Part shown: one piece after another, positions 7,840 through 14,928 of the stretch
Layout: each line of letters begins with the position of its first letter
Numbering within the stretch: position 1 is the first letter of the stretch
From: Alphaproteobacteria bacterium
GTDB taxonomy: Bacteria; Pseudomonadota; Alphaproteobacteria; UBA9219
DNA: 32,335 bases
Assembly (NCBI GenBank): GCA_031291435.1
Contig: JARLJC010000094.1
Coordinates: 1 to 32,335, forward strand
Direction: 5' to 3'
The notes under the pieces: generated by a model
What the model was told of the DNA's origin: nothing
Database searches by the model: none
What the model saw: only the letters and a program-made list of their open reading frames with translations
Position numbers and translations under genes: made by a program

Positions 7840-8266
7840 AAATTCTCATGCGAAACATGAACGGTCGAAGCGGCTTTTGCAAGGCGGCTCCGCCGCTCTT
7901 TTAACGAGCGCCGGTTTACGCCCGACGCGGCCAAGGCTTGCGCTGGCCGACTGGTTGTTCCGCAAGCCCAACAAACATGTAACCGCCGAGCAGGCCCATG
8001 CCGCGATGACAAAGGCCGGGGTCAGTTTGTCGCTGGCTACGGTCTATAATACGCTTAATCTGCTGGCGGGGGCGGGGCTGCTGCGGCAAATCTGCGTGGA
8101 TGGGAAGCAGGTGTTGTTCGACACCAACCGCGACCCGCATCATTATATGTATAACGAAGCCAGCGGCAGGCTTACCGATATTCCGCCGCTGCGGCTGGTT
8201 GCGCCGCCCAGGCCGCCGCGCGGCATGAAAATCACAGATGTCGAGATAGTGATAAGAGTGCGCTAG
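7835..8266 (+). CDS. irr: Fur-family regulator, Irr-like
   Basis: A 143-aa Fur-superfamily protein with an N-terminal winged helix (LRPTRPRLALADWLF...SLATVYNTLNLLAGAGLLRQI) and a dimerisation part ending ITDVEIVIRVR. It lacks the paired CxxC structural-zinc cysteines of Fur and Zur and has a short HH motif (DPHHYMYNEASGRLTDI), which is the alphaproteobacterial Irr pattern. In Rhizobiales Irr represses haem synthesis and iron use when haem is scarce and is degraded or inactivated by haem. ATG 7835 is chosen because AAGAGAG lies 7 bp upstream; the in-frame ATG at 7829 is too close to that site. I see no N-terminal Cys-Pro haem regulatory motif. No iron gene lies nearby. Confidence 0.82.
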   Translation: MKNSHAKHERSKRLLQGGSAALLTSAGLRPTRPRLALADWLFRKPNKHVTAEQAHAAMTKAGVSLSLATVYNTLNLLAGAGLLRQICVDGKQVLFDTNRDPHHYMYNEASGRLTDIPPLRLVAPPRPPRGMKITDVEIVIRVR

Positions 8267-8350
8267 GCGGTTTGCGATTCTCCTCGCTGTGTGCGCCGGG
8301 CACATGTTACAAAAGATTATTAGAACGATTTATTAGTCGAACACGTTTCC

Positions 8351-9118
8351 ATGATCGAAAAGAACCTGTTCCAGATATTCGAAATGCCGCAAAGCCTGCG
8401 GAATCCTTTGTTGCCCTTTCATCCGCTTGAAGTCATTGCGGGCGAGAGCGACACCCCCAAAATCGTCGTCAGCTATGACCACCGCACCGCATGGCGTGTC
8501 GTCGATGCGCCGCGACCCACCAAATCGGATTATACCCATGTCACGCCCTGGATTCTGCCGGGCATGGGAGAAGTGCCGGTCGAAGCCGCTTTCAACGCGG
8601 CGGGGATTGAGGAAGCTCTCGGTACCGACGGCGCTTATCACCATATTGCGCCCGCGCCCTTGCAGGAGGAATGCAAAAGGCTTTTCGGCGATGAGCTGAA
8701 TAAATTTCATCCCTTGCTGCGCGCCCTGCATAAAAATCTCAAAGTGCCGGTGCCGGGTAAGGTTGTTTCCGAAAACCGTTATGGCGACAGCTTTATCGTT
8801 TTCGACAGGCCCCTCGACCGCCAGATACAGGGTGCGCTCGATGTCTACAATTCATGGCGCAAAAAGCCGCCGACTTATATGGTGCGCGGCCTTGGCGAAA
8901 GCCGGAACTGCCAGCAATTCGTCAATGCGGTTCTGCGCGGCGCGGGGATTGCGGTACCTCGTCTTTGGGAAAAACAGCCCTGGCCGGGGCTTTATGCGCG
9001 CTTTCTGGAATGGCACAGCGCGGGCCGCCTGATGCGGCGCGGTGACCGGCTGGGCCAGCCGCGCGCCGTGACGCAGCGCATGCAGGCGGCGATGCGCAGC
9101 GCGCCGGCGGTTCTCTAA
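8351..9118 (+). CDS. Unknown protein; putative permuted papain-fold cysteine hydrolase (paralogue A)
   Basis: A 255-aa soluble protein without signal peptide. I do not recognise a named family. It is clearly paralogous to the product of 10466-11263. Both have a PRP..(Y/W).H...LPG.GE segment with a conserved His (H63 here) and a later R/KNCxxFVN segment with a conserved Cys (C187 here), in the same order and spacing. A His followed much later by an N-C-x-x-F motif is the order seen in circularly permuted NlpC/P60-type (LRAT/YiiX-like) enzymes. That suggests a thiol amidase or acyltransferase, but this is inference from motif order only. Pro-rich and Trp positions are shared between the paralogues. 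No good ribosome site precedes the ATG at 8351. It converges on the hydrolase at 9153-10244. Confidence 0.6.
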   Translation: MIEKNLFQIFEMPQSLRNPLLPFHPLEVIAGESDTPKIVVSYDHRTAWRVVDAPRPTKSDYTHVTPWILPGMGEVPVEAAFNAAGIEEALGTDGAYHHIAPAPLQEECKRLFGDELNKFHPLLRALHKNLKVPVPGKVVSENRYGDSFIVFDRPLDRQIQGALDVYNSWRKKPPTYMVRGLGESRNCQQFVNAVLRGAGIAVPRLWEKQPWPGLYARFLEWHSAGRLMRRGDRLGQPRAVTQRMQAAMRSAPAVL

Positions 9119-9152
9119 AAAATTCAAGCAAGTGAAGGCCGCACGCGGCGTC

Positions 9153-10244
9153 TCACGAAGGCGTGCACCGCGCCTGTCCGCGCCGCACAGATTCGGTAAC
9201 GCCCCGCACGGCGTGAAAGGCGATCTCATTCGTGATCCGGTGCGTGCCGGGGGCTTTCACAATTTCCGCACCGCCCGCGAAGCAGGCGTGCATGTCGCGC
9301 GCCATCCGCTCTTCCGTCAGCCCGAGCAGGAACCACGCCGGATCTTTATCGCCGTAAACGAAAAACGCTCTCTTATCGGTGCGCAGTTTCAGCGAAAGCC
9401 TGTCCTCGATCATCGGCACCAGAATGAACACGGCTGCCCCGAAAAGTTCCGGCGCCAGACACAAAACCGCGCCCGTCATGCCCGAACCCGCCGAACCTCC
9501 GCCGATAATCGTCGTCTCTGGTGTGGCGGATTCCTGTAGCAGAACTTCGCGCAAATCCGGCACCCAGGGCGCACCCCCGCGCACCATATTCTTGATGCTG
9601 CGGGCAATGGCGGGCATGCGTCGCGAATTTTCGAAAGCCTCGACCCTCGGCGCGTCGTGAAGCGGGTTATCTTTCTGCTCCGCGCGCAGCCTTTCAAGCG
9701 CATCCGCCGAAATCCTGTCATATTCGAGGGGATACCAGGTGCGCGGCGGCGCGATTTTGCCCAGCAATCCTTTGGTGGCGGCGCGCGCCTCTTTGTAGGC
9801 CTTGAGCAGATCTTCCCGTATCTCGGGCGAATGCCCGTTAACATGGCGCAGAGTATTGTTGGCCGAAGCCGCCCACGCCCACAGCGGAAAAGACGCCTTC
9901 GAATGTTCGACCAAAGGCGCAATGACCTTCACATAACTTCCTTGGGCCGCCTGCACCAAAGGTGCGGCCAGATTCTCGATCTCGTCGGCGGAAATCAAAC
10001 CGGTACCGTGGAAATAGACGAATTGCCCTTCCGGTTTCTCGTCGCCCTCGCGCTCGAAAATGCGGTATCCGTGGCGAACATCCTCTCGTATCCGCACGCG
10101 AATGACTGCTGGCGCCGCCGGTTCGGTTGCTATTTCCGTCGTGTTTTCCGGGGAAGAATTTTTGGCCGATGGCGCGAACAGCTCAAGCCCCGCGCCAACC
10201 GCGCTGCCGGCAATCTCGAATAATTTTGGCGGGCTTAAATCCAC
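9153..10244 (-). CDS. Predicted alpha/beta-hydrolase-fold protein
   Basis: A 363-aa protein from GTG 10244 (CAGGAA upstream; no usable ATG in frame). It has a YFHGTG oxyanion-type segment (residues 77-82), a nucleophile elbow G249-G-S251-A-G253, a candidate acid in VYGDKDP (D299 or D301) and a candidate His in GTHRITNE (H335). These are in the canonical order and spacing of a Ser-Asp-His hydrolase. A long helical insertion (about residues 140-240) separates the first strands from the elbow and probably forms a lid. No signal peptide. The substrate is unknown. It lies between two paralogous putative cysteine hydrolases on the opposite strand, so the three may act on related substrates, though they are not one operon. 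Confidence 0.65.
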   Translation of the reverse strand: MDLSPPKLFEIAGSAVGAGLELFAPSAKNSSPENTTEIATEPAAPAVIRVRIREDVRHGYRIFEREGDEKPEGQFVYFHGTGLISADEIENLAAPLVQAAQGSYVKVIAPLVEHSKASFPLWAWAASANNTLRHVNGHSPEIREDLLKAYKEARAATKGLLGKIAPPRTWYPLEYDRISADALERLRAEQKDNPLHDAPRVEAFENSRRMPAIARSIKNMVRGGAPWVPDLREVLLQESATPETTIIGGGSAGSGMTGAVLCLAPELFGAAVFILVPMIEDRLSLKLRTDKRAFFVYGDKDPAWFLLGLTEERMARDMHACFAGGAEIVKAPGTHRITNEIAFHAVRGVTESVRRGQARCTPS

Positions 10245-10465
10245 GAATCAATTCCTGCATCGTTCAATACTACAAACCTGAAATCCTAACAGAAATTTAA
10301 AGAGCAATTGCCGCAATGCAGCATTATCCTCCGGCGATCGAACACAAACGCTTATACGCCATCGTCGACAGCCGGCGTAGCAGTTTCGATAAGGAGGGCG
10401 GTTATCTTGCTAACCCGATCCCGGAATGTTAACCTGCGCCCATTCAAATAAAGCATAATCCGGGC

Positions 10466-11263
10466 ATGAATCATAAAAGCGTCGCCGAGATTTTCCAGCT
10501 ACCGACTGCGGGCGGCAGCTTCGGCGACCATGCGCCGTGGGATCCGCTTGATTATGTGGCGGCAACGGATAACCATCCGCTTCTGATCGTCGGCTTCGAC
10601 ATGCCGGCCAAACATCGCATCGTTACCGGCATACCGCGCCCAAAAACCTCGTGGCCGCATATGGGAATCAAGCTCATCCCCGGCGTCGGCGAAGAGCCGG
10701 TCTGCATCGGTTACGTCATAGCCTGCAAGGCCGAGACTCTTCAAAACGGTAAATACGAAAAAGCCAACCCGCATCTCAAAGAGGTTGCCGATGAAATATT
10801 CGTCCCTCTAAGGAAGATGCCGCTTTACCTGACGCCGTTGCATCGCAATTTCTGGCGCTGGGTGGATGGGCAGATGCTCGATGAAAGATGGCGTCTTAGC
10901 GATAGCTGCTTCAGCATTGCCCTGACGAAAGACAGTCAAATCGACGGAGTTTTACGCAAGATCGACGAGTGGAAAGCAGCGCCGCCGCCTTATCAATCGC
11001 CGGGCCTTACCGGCAAAAATTGCGTCGATTTCGTCAACGACGTGTTCAAAGGCGGGAAAATTGAAACCCCGATATGGTGGAATCCTGCGCCCGTCGGGAT
11101 GCCCCCTTACCTGAGCGCCGTCGCCGAAACGCTTTCCCATACGAAAGGCCTGTTTCCAGCAAGCTGGTCGTATCAGCCGCGCCGCGTGACACAGATCATG
11201 TACGCAAATTCAGTCGCAGGACAGGCGCGTGTTCAGGAAACCCTCGTGCCTGCCGGAACCTAG
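10466..11263 (+). CDS. Unknown protein; putative permuted papain-fold cysteine hydrolase (paralogue B)
   Basis: A 265-aa paralogue of the 8351-9118 product. Shared features in order are the N-terminal FQLP/FEMP segment, an aromatic-rich strand (LLIVGFD), PRP followed by W-P-H65-M and LIPGVGEEP, a LHRNF/LHKNL helix, and K-N-C186-V-D-F-V-N. H65 and C186 match H63 and C187 of the other copy, so they are the best catalytic candidates. Both proteins end with a QPR.VTQ.M motif. Identity between the two is modest, so duplication is old. No signal peptide is seen. The 221-bp upstream gap shows no promoter I can defend. The stop overlaps the agmatinase stop on the other strand. Confidence 0.6.
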   Translation: MNHKSVAEIFQLPTAGGSFGDHAPWDPLDYVAATDNHPLLIVGFDMPAKHRIVTGIPRPKTSWPHMGIKLIPGVGEEPVCIGYVIACKAETLQNGKYEKANPHLKEVADEIFVPLRKMPLYLTPLHRNFWRWVDGQMLDERWRLSDSCFSIALTKDSQIDGVLRKIDEWKAAPPPYQSPGLTGKNCVDFVNDVFKGGKIETPIWWNPAPVGMPPYLSAVAETLSHTKGLFPASWSYQPRRVTQIMYANSVAGQARVQETLVPAGT

Positions 11264-12165
11264 CTTTGCTTCGCGATCAAACATAAATATTCGTAAGCCA
11301 TCGTCGCGCCCGCCAGCGCGGTGATTTCGGCGTGGTCGTAAGGCGGCGAGACTTCCATGGTATCCATACCGCGGAAATCGATGCCGGCCAGATGCCGGAT
11401 GATGCTTACTGCCTGCCATGTCCACAACCCGCCGACTTCGGGCGAGCCGGTGCCGGGGGCCTGCGACGGGTCGATGCAATCGATATCGAAACTCATATAA
11501 GCAGGCTGCGCGCCGATCACCTCGCGCACGCGTTCGGCGATTTTGATGGGGTCGCTGCAATGCACTTCGTTGGCCCAGATCACGGTCACGCCCTGCGCCA
11601 GCAGCCAGTCATAAACATCGCGATCAACCTTAGCGCGAATGCCGATCTGCACCATGCGTTTCGGATCTACCAGTTTATGCTCGATCACGCGGCGGAAAAC
11701 CGAGCCGTGGCCCCATGGCTCGCCAAAGCAGGTCGGCCATGCATCCGTATGGGCATCGAAATGAACGAGGCCGAGCGGCCCGGTTTTTTTGGTCAAAGCC
11801 TTGAGCAGCGAGAACGTCACCATATGATCGCCGCCGAGGGCAATGAGATGTTTGAACCCGCCGGTCTGATCAGCAATCGCTTCAAGGCCTTTCTCTAACT
11901 GGCCCATCGGAAAGGGAATATTGCCGATATCCGCGACCTTGAGTTTGTCCAGAGGATTAACCCATGAGAACGGATTCTGCCCGTCATACAGCATGCGCGA
12001 GGCGGCGCGGATGGCGTCCGGCCCGAATCGCGTGCCGGGGCGGTTGCTTGTTCCGAGGTCGAAATTGATGCCCGCCACGCAGACATCGCTGGAGGGATCG
12101 CTGTTGGTCACGCCGAGGAAGGTATTGCGCACGGCATAGCTGGGATTGGAATAGGGGGTGGTCAT
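11260..12165 (-). CDS. speB: Agmatinase / arginase-family ureohydrolase
   Basis: A 301-aa ureohydrolase that hydrolyses a guanidino group (agmatine to putrescine plus urea is the likely reaction) with a dinuclear manganese centre. All metal ligands are visible: GGDH (H114), HFDAHTD (D137, H139, D141) and SFDIDCIDP near residue 220. WGHGS near 151-155 and the MEVSPPYDHAEITA segment near 277 fit agmatinase better than arginase, and the length also fits. Guanidinobutyrase or another guanidino substrate cannot be excluded, because specificity in this family is poorly read from motifs. The gene is alone on the minus strand. Its upstream region carries the large inverted repeat at 12193-12350. Confidence 0.87.
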   Translation of the reverse strand: MTTPYSNPSYAVRNTFLGVTNSDPSSDVCVAGINFDLGTSNRPGTRFGPDAIRAASRMLYDGQNPFSWVNPLDKLKVADIGNIPFPMGQLEKGLEAIADQTGGFKHLIALGGDHMVTFSLLKALTKKTGPLGLVHFDAHTDAWPTCFGEPWGHGSVFRRVIEHKLVDPKRMVQIGIRAKVDRDVYDWLLAQGVTVIWANEVHCSDPIKIAERVREVIGAQPAYMSFDIDCIDPSQAPGTGSPEVGGLWTWQAVSIIRHLAGIDFRGMDTMEVSPPYDHAEITALAGATMAYEYLCLIAKQS

Positions 12166-12192
12166 GATGGGGTGCCCTGTGCTGTTTCCTTA

Positions 12193-12350
12193 CGCCCCCC
12201 TCCCTAACCCTCCCCGCAAGGGGGAGGGGACTAAGCCGGTCTTGCTTCAAGCGGTTTCTTTTCTTTCAACGTTGAAAGGAAGAGAACGGACCTTGCGGCA
12301 ATCCGGGCCGTGTCCCCTCCCCCTTGCGGGGAGGGTTAGGGAGGGGGGCG
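12193..12350. repeat. 158-bp inverted repeat with perfect 39-bp arms
   Basis: Arms 12193-12231 and 12312-12350 are exact reverse complements over 39 bp, rich in C/G runs (CCTCCCTAACCCTCC type). Each arm can also fold on itself (CCCTCCCC...GGGGAGGGG around GCAAG). A small palindrome (CTTTCAACGTTGAAAG, 12263-12278) sits at the centre. It resembles the dispersed intergenic palindromes common in bacterial genomes. It lies between the divergent agmatinase and ahcY genes, where it could form a strong hairpin in either transcript. Confidence 0.9.
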
Positions 12351-12373
12351 TGAAGTCGCATAGTATGCCTCGG

Positions 12374-12402
12374 TTGCCTCGTTAGGTCGAGGCTGTTATA
12401 GA
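12374..12402 (+). promoter_or_regulatory. Candidate sigma70-type promoter for ahcY
   Basis: TTGCCT (12374-12379), a 17-bp spacer and TATAGA (12397-12402) lie 34 bp before the ahcY ATG. A short hairpin (CCTCG/CGAGG) occupies the spacer. Read by eye only; I recognise no SAH or SAM riboswitch here. Confidence 0.42.
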
Positions 12403-12436
12403 ACCTCTCCACCCTTCATTATCTCAAAGGTTTCCC

Positions 12437-13744
12437 ATGCCCCAGCTCGCAGCCGTTCCCCAGGATTTCAAGGTCAAAGACATCGCCGGCGCCGAATGGG
12501 GCCGCAAGGAAATCAATATCGCCGAAACCGAAATGCCGGGCCTGATGGCGACGCGCGAGGAATATGGTTCCAGGCAACCGCTCAAGGGCGCGCGCATCGC
12601 GGGCTGCCTGCATATGACGATTCAAACGGCGGTGCTTATCGAAACCCTCACGGCGCTTGGGGCCGAAGTGCGCTGGTCCTCCTGCAATATTTTCTCGACG
12701 CAGGATCATGCCGCGGCCGCGATTGCCAAGGCCGGCATCCCCGTCTTCGCCTGGAAAGGCCTGACCGAGGAAGAATATCTCTGGTGCATCGATCAAACCA
12801 TTTTCGGGCCCGATAACTGGCGGCCCAACATGCTGCTTGATGACGGCGGCGATCTGACGCTGCGCATCCACGAAAAATTCCCCGAACTCTTGAAAGATAT
12901 TCGCGGCGTGTCGGAAGAAACCACCACCGGCGTCCACCGCCTTTATGAAATGATGCAGAAGGGCAAGCTCAAGATCCCCGCTTTCAACGTCAATGACAGC
13001 GTCACCAAATCCAAATTTGACAATCTCTATGGCTGCCGCGAAAGCCTCGTCGACGGCATCCGCCGCGCCACCGACGTGATGATGGCGGGCAAGGTCGCGG
13101 TCGTCGCTGGATACGGCGATGTGGGCAAAGGCTCCGCCGCCTCGCTGCGTTCCGCCGGTGCCCGCGTCATGGTCACCGAAATCGATCCGATCAACGCCCT
13201 GCAGGCCGCGATGGAAGGCTATCAGGTCGTGACAATGGAAACCGCCGCGTCGCAAGGCGATATTTTCGTCACCGCCACCGGCAATGTCGGCGTCATCACG
13301 CTCGACCATATGCGTCAGATGAAAGACCGCGCCATCGTCTGCAATATCGGGCATTTCGATTCCGAAATTCAGATCGACAGCTTGCGCAACTACAAATGGG
13401 AAGAGGTCAAGCCGCAGGTCCATGAAGACGTGTTCCCCGACGGCAAGCGCCTGATCGTCCTCGCCAAGGGCCGCCTCGTCAATCTCGGTTGCGGCACCGG
13501 CCACCCCAGCTTCGTCATGTCGGCGTCCTTCACCAATCAGACGCTGGCGCAGATCGAACTGTGGACGAACCACGGCAAGTACAAGAACGAAGTCTATATC
13601 CTGCCGAAAACGCTGGATGAAAAAGTGGCGCGTTTACATCTCGCCAAACTCGGCGCGCAACTTACCGAACTCAGCAAGGAACAGGCCGATTATCTCGGCG
13701 TGTCTGCGCAAGGGCCGTTCAAGCCGGAACGCTATCGCTATTAA
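12437..13744 (+). CDS. ahcY: S-adenosyl-L-homocysteine hydrolase
   Basis: A 435-aa adenosylhomocysteinase, which reversibly splits SAH into adenosine and homocysteine and so relieves product inhibition of methyltransferases. Recognisable features are the N-terminal [16 protein letters not shown] segment, the [14 protein letters not shown] substrate loop, the [13 protein letters not shown] segment with the catalytic Lys, the NAD-binding GYGDVGKG Rossmann loop, the IGHFDSEIQ stretch, and the C-terminal FKPERYRY tail that reaches into the partner subunit's NAD site. The length matches bacterial tetrameric enzymes and the gene looks intact. AAAGG precedes the ATG by 7 bp. It sits upstream of the HisG-fusion, divL and tsaE genes on the same strand. 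Confidence 0.97.
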   Translation: MPQLAAVPQDFKVKDIAGAEWGRKEINIAETEMPGLMATREEYGSRQPLKGARIAGCLHMTIQTAVLIETLTALGAEVRWSSCNIFSTQDHAAAAIAKAGIPVFAWKGLTEEEYLWCIDQTIFGPDNWRPNMLLDDGGDLTLRIHEKFPELLKDIRGVSEETTTGVHRLYEMMQKGKLKIPAFNVNDSVTKSKFDNLYGCRESLVDGIRRATDVMMAGKVAVVAGYGDVGKGSAASLRSAGARVMVTEIDPINALQAAMEGYQVVTMETAASQGDIFVTATGNVGVITLDHMRQMKDRAIVCNIGHFDSEIQIDSLRNYKWEEVKPQVHEDVFPDGKRLIVLAKGRLVNLGCGTGHPSFVMSASFTNQTLAQIELWTNHGKYKNEVYILPKTLDEKVARLHLAKLGAQLTELSKEQADYLGVSAQGPFKPERYRY

Positions 13745-13778
13745 TCACAAACTTCTTGCCTGAAAGTGAAAAGAGGCA

Positions 13779-13840
13779 TTGACGTATGCGTTCTTCGTGT
13801 AATATTGTGCTGTTACAGCATGATGATAACACGAAGGGAA
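13779..13840 (+). promoter_or_regulatory. Promoter overlapped by a long operator-like palindrome
   Basis: TTGACG (13779-13784) and TAATAT (13800-13805) make a plausible promoter with a short 15-bp spacer. An interrupted palindrome covers its -10 region and runs up to the ribosome site. Its outer arms are CTTCGTGT (13793-13800) and ACACGAAG (13829-13836), and its inner arms are TGCTG/CAGCA around TTA (13808-13820). There is no T-tract, so an operator is more likely than a terminator. The next gene has a predicted DNA-binding domain, so autoregulation is the obvious hypothesis. Confidence 0.6.
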
Positions 13841-13846
13841 TATTAA

Positions 13847-14824
13847 GTGACTGATTTGAAAGAGGAATCCGCGAGACTTCTGAAATATCTTCGCAAGGGG
13901 CTTAAAAATCCGCACGCGCAGGAATATCTTGAAGGGGCTTTCTCCATCGCGGAGATGGTGCGCCTTAACAATCGTTTCGGCGTGCGCGACGTTATTCTCG
14001 AGAAGCTGGCCGATACTGCGCTCGACGACAAATCCCTGATCGGCGCGGTCGTCAAGGAATCCGGGCGCAGCCGCACGCTGGTGGCGCGGACTAAACGGGC
14101 CGTTGAAAATCAGTATCCGCCCACACCGCGCGCTTCGGGTGAATTTGTTCTGGCGCTGCCCAAGGAAGAACGCGCGCAGATTTTGATCGAAAATATTTTC
14201 AAAAAAGGTGGTTTTCGTTTCAATGCCGTCATGGAATCCATCGTCGATTGTCAGGGCGATCTGCCGCCCATCGCCTATCGCATCATGCGCGGCAAAAATA
14301 TTCCCCTCTATGTGAAAGGCGGAGCGGTTAGCGCTGGTCTTGTCGGCAACGATAAAATCAACGAAGTACAGGCCGATGCCCGCCTCAATCAAATGGATCC
14401 GCTTGAACTCGACGTCAGGCAACAGTTCAAGGTCAATTCGTTCCGTATCTGCATGGCGGTACCGAAAGACAGCGCCATTAAAGACATTGCCGATCTCAAA
14501 GGCAAAACCGTGGCCACGACTTATAAGGCGACGCTTAGGGAATATCTGGCCGCCAACGGCCTCGATGCGCCCCGGGACAAGATCAAGATCGTCGATCTTG
14601 ACGGCGGGGTTGAGGAATCATGCCGCGACCTGGGCGTCGAGGCGATCATGGATATTGTCGAGACCGGCAACAGCCTGAAGAAAAATAACCTGATCCAGCT
14701 GGGCCAGCCGGTTCTTACCGGGAATATGAGTTTCATCACCGTGTCCGATCAGGCGGGGGCCGAGGCGCGGAACAATCTGCGGGAAAATCTGATGGAACGT
14801 TTCCTCGATCGGCTTGCGGCTTAA
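13847..14824 (+). CDS. Probable TrpR/YerC-type DNA-binding domain fused to an ATP-phosphoribosyltransferase (HisG) domain
   Basis: A 325-aa protein from GTG 13847 (AAGGGAA 7 bp upstream). Residues 1-90 read like the TrpR/YerC family: L..L..GL, a FSIAEMVRLNNRFGVRDVILEKL helix pair (compare TINEIQSLAQRLEVARML in B. subtilis YerC, recalled), then a helix-turn-helix ESGRSRTLVARTKRAVEN at 71-88. Residues 98-325 follow short-form HisG in order: FVLALPK, NIPLYVKGGAVSAGLVGNDKINE, GKTVATTYKATLREYL, DGGVEES, and the PRPP loop EAIMDIVETGNSLKKNNL at 265-282. The usual PKGRL is PKEER, and the stretch before the PRPP loop is one residue shorter than usual, so catalysis is doubtful. There is no C-terminal histidine-binding domain. 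It may be a repressor sensing PRPP, ATP or a related ligand, or a real HisG. The HisG part is firmer than the TrpR part. Confidence 0.68.
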   Translation: MTDLKEESARLLKYLRKGLKNPHAQEYLEGAFSIAEMVRLNNRFGVRDVILEKLADTALDDKSLIGAVVKESGRSRTLVARTKRAVENQYPPTPRASGEFVLALPKEERAQILIENIFKKGGFRFNAVMESIVDCQGDLPPIAYRIMRGKNIPLYVKGGAVSAGLVGNDKINEVQADARLNQMDPLELDVRQQFKVNSFRICMAVPKDSAIKDIADLKGKTVATTYKATLREYLAANGLDAPRDKIKIVDLDGGVEESCRDLGVEAIMDIVETGNSLKKNNLIQLGQPVLTGNMSFITVSDQAGAEARNNLRENLMERFLDRLAA

Positions 14825-14928
14825 ATCCTTATGGTTAATGCCGCAAGCCGTCAGGGTTCTTTCTTTATGAGGCGAGATGCCTTATTGAGAAGGCTCATCC
14901 CGTAAGCCCGCGATTCCCTAAGCGTTTT

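Noticed and set aside
12351-12436. SAH or SAM riboswitch upstream of ahcY
   Set aside because: Only a short 5-bp hairpin is present; no arrangement resembling a known SAH or SAM aptamer could be recognised.
12419-13573. 384-codon minus-strand open frame opposite ahcY
   Set aside because: Mirror of a well-conserved gene; composition is typical of a reverse-frame artefact.
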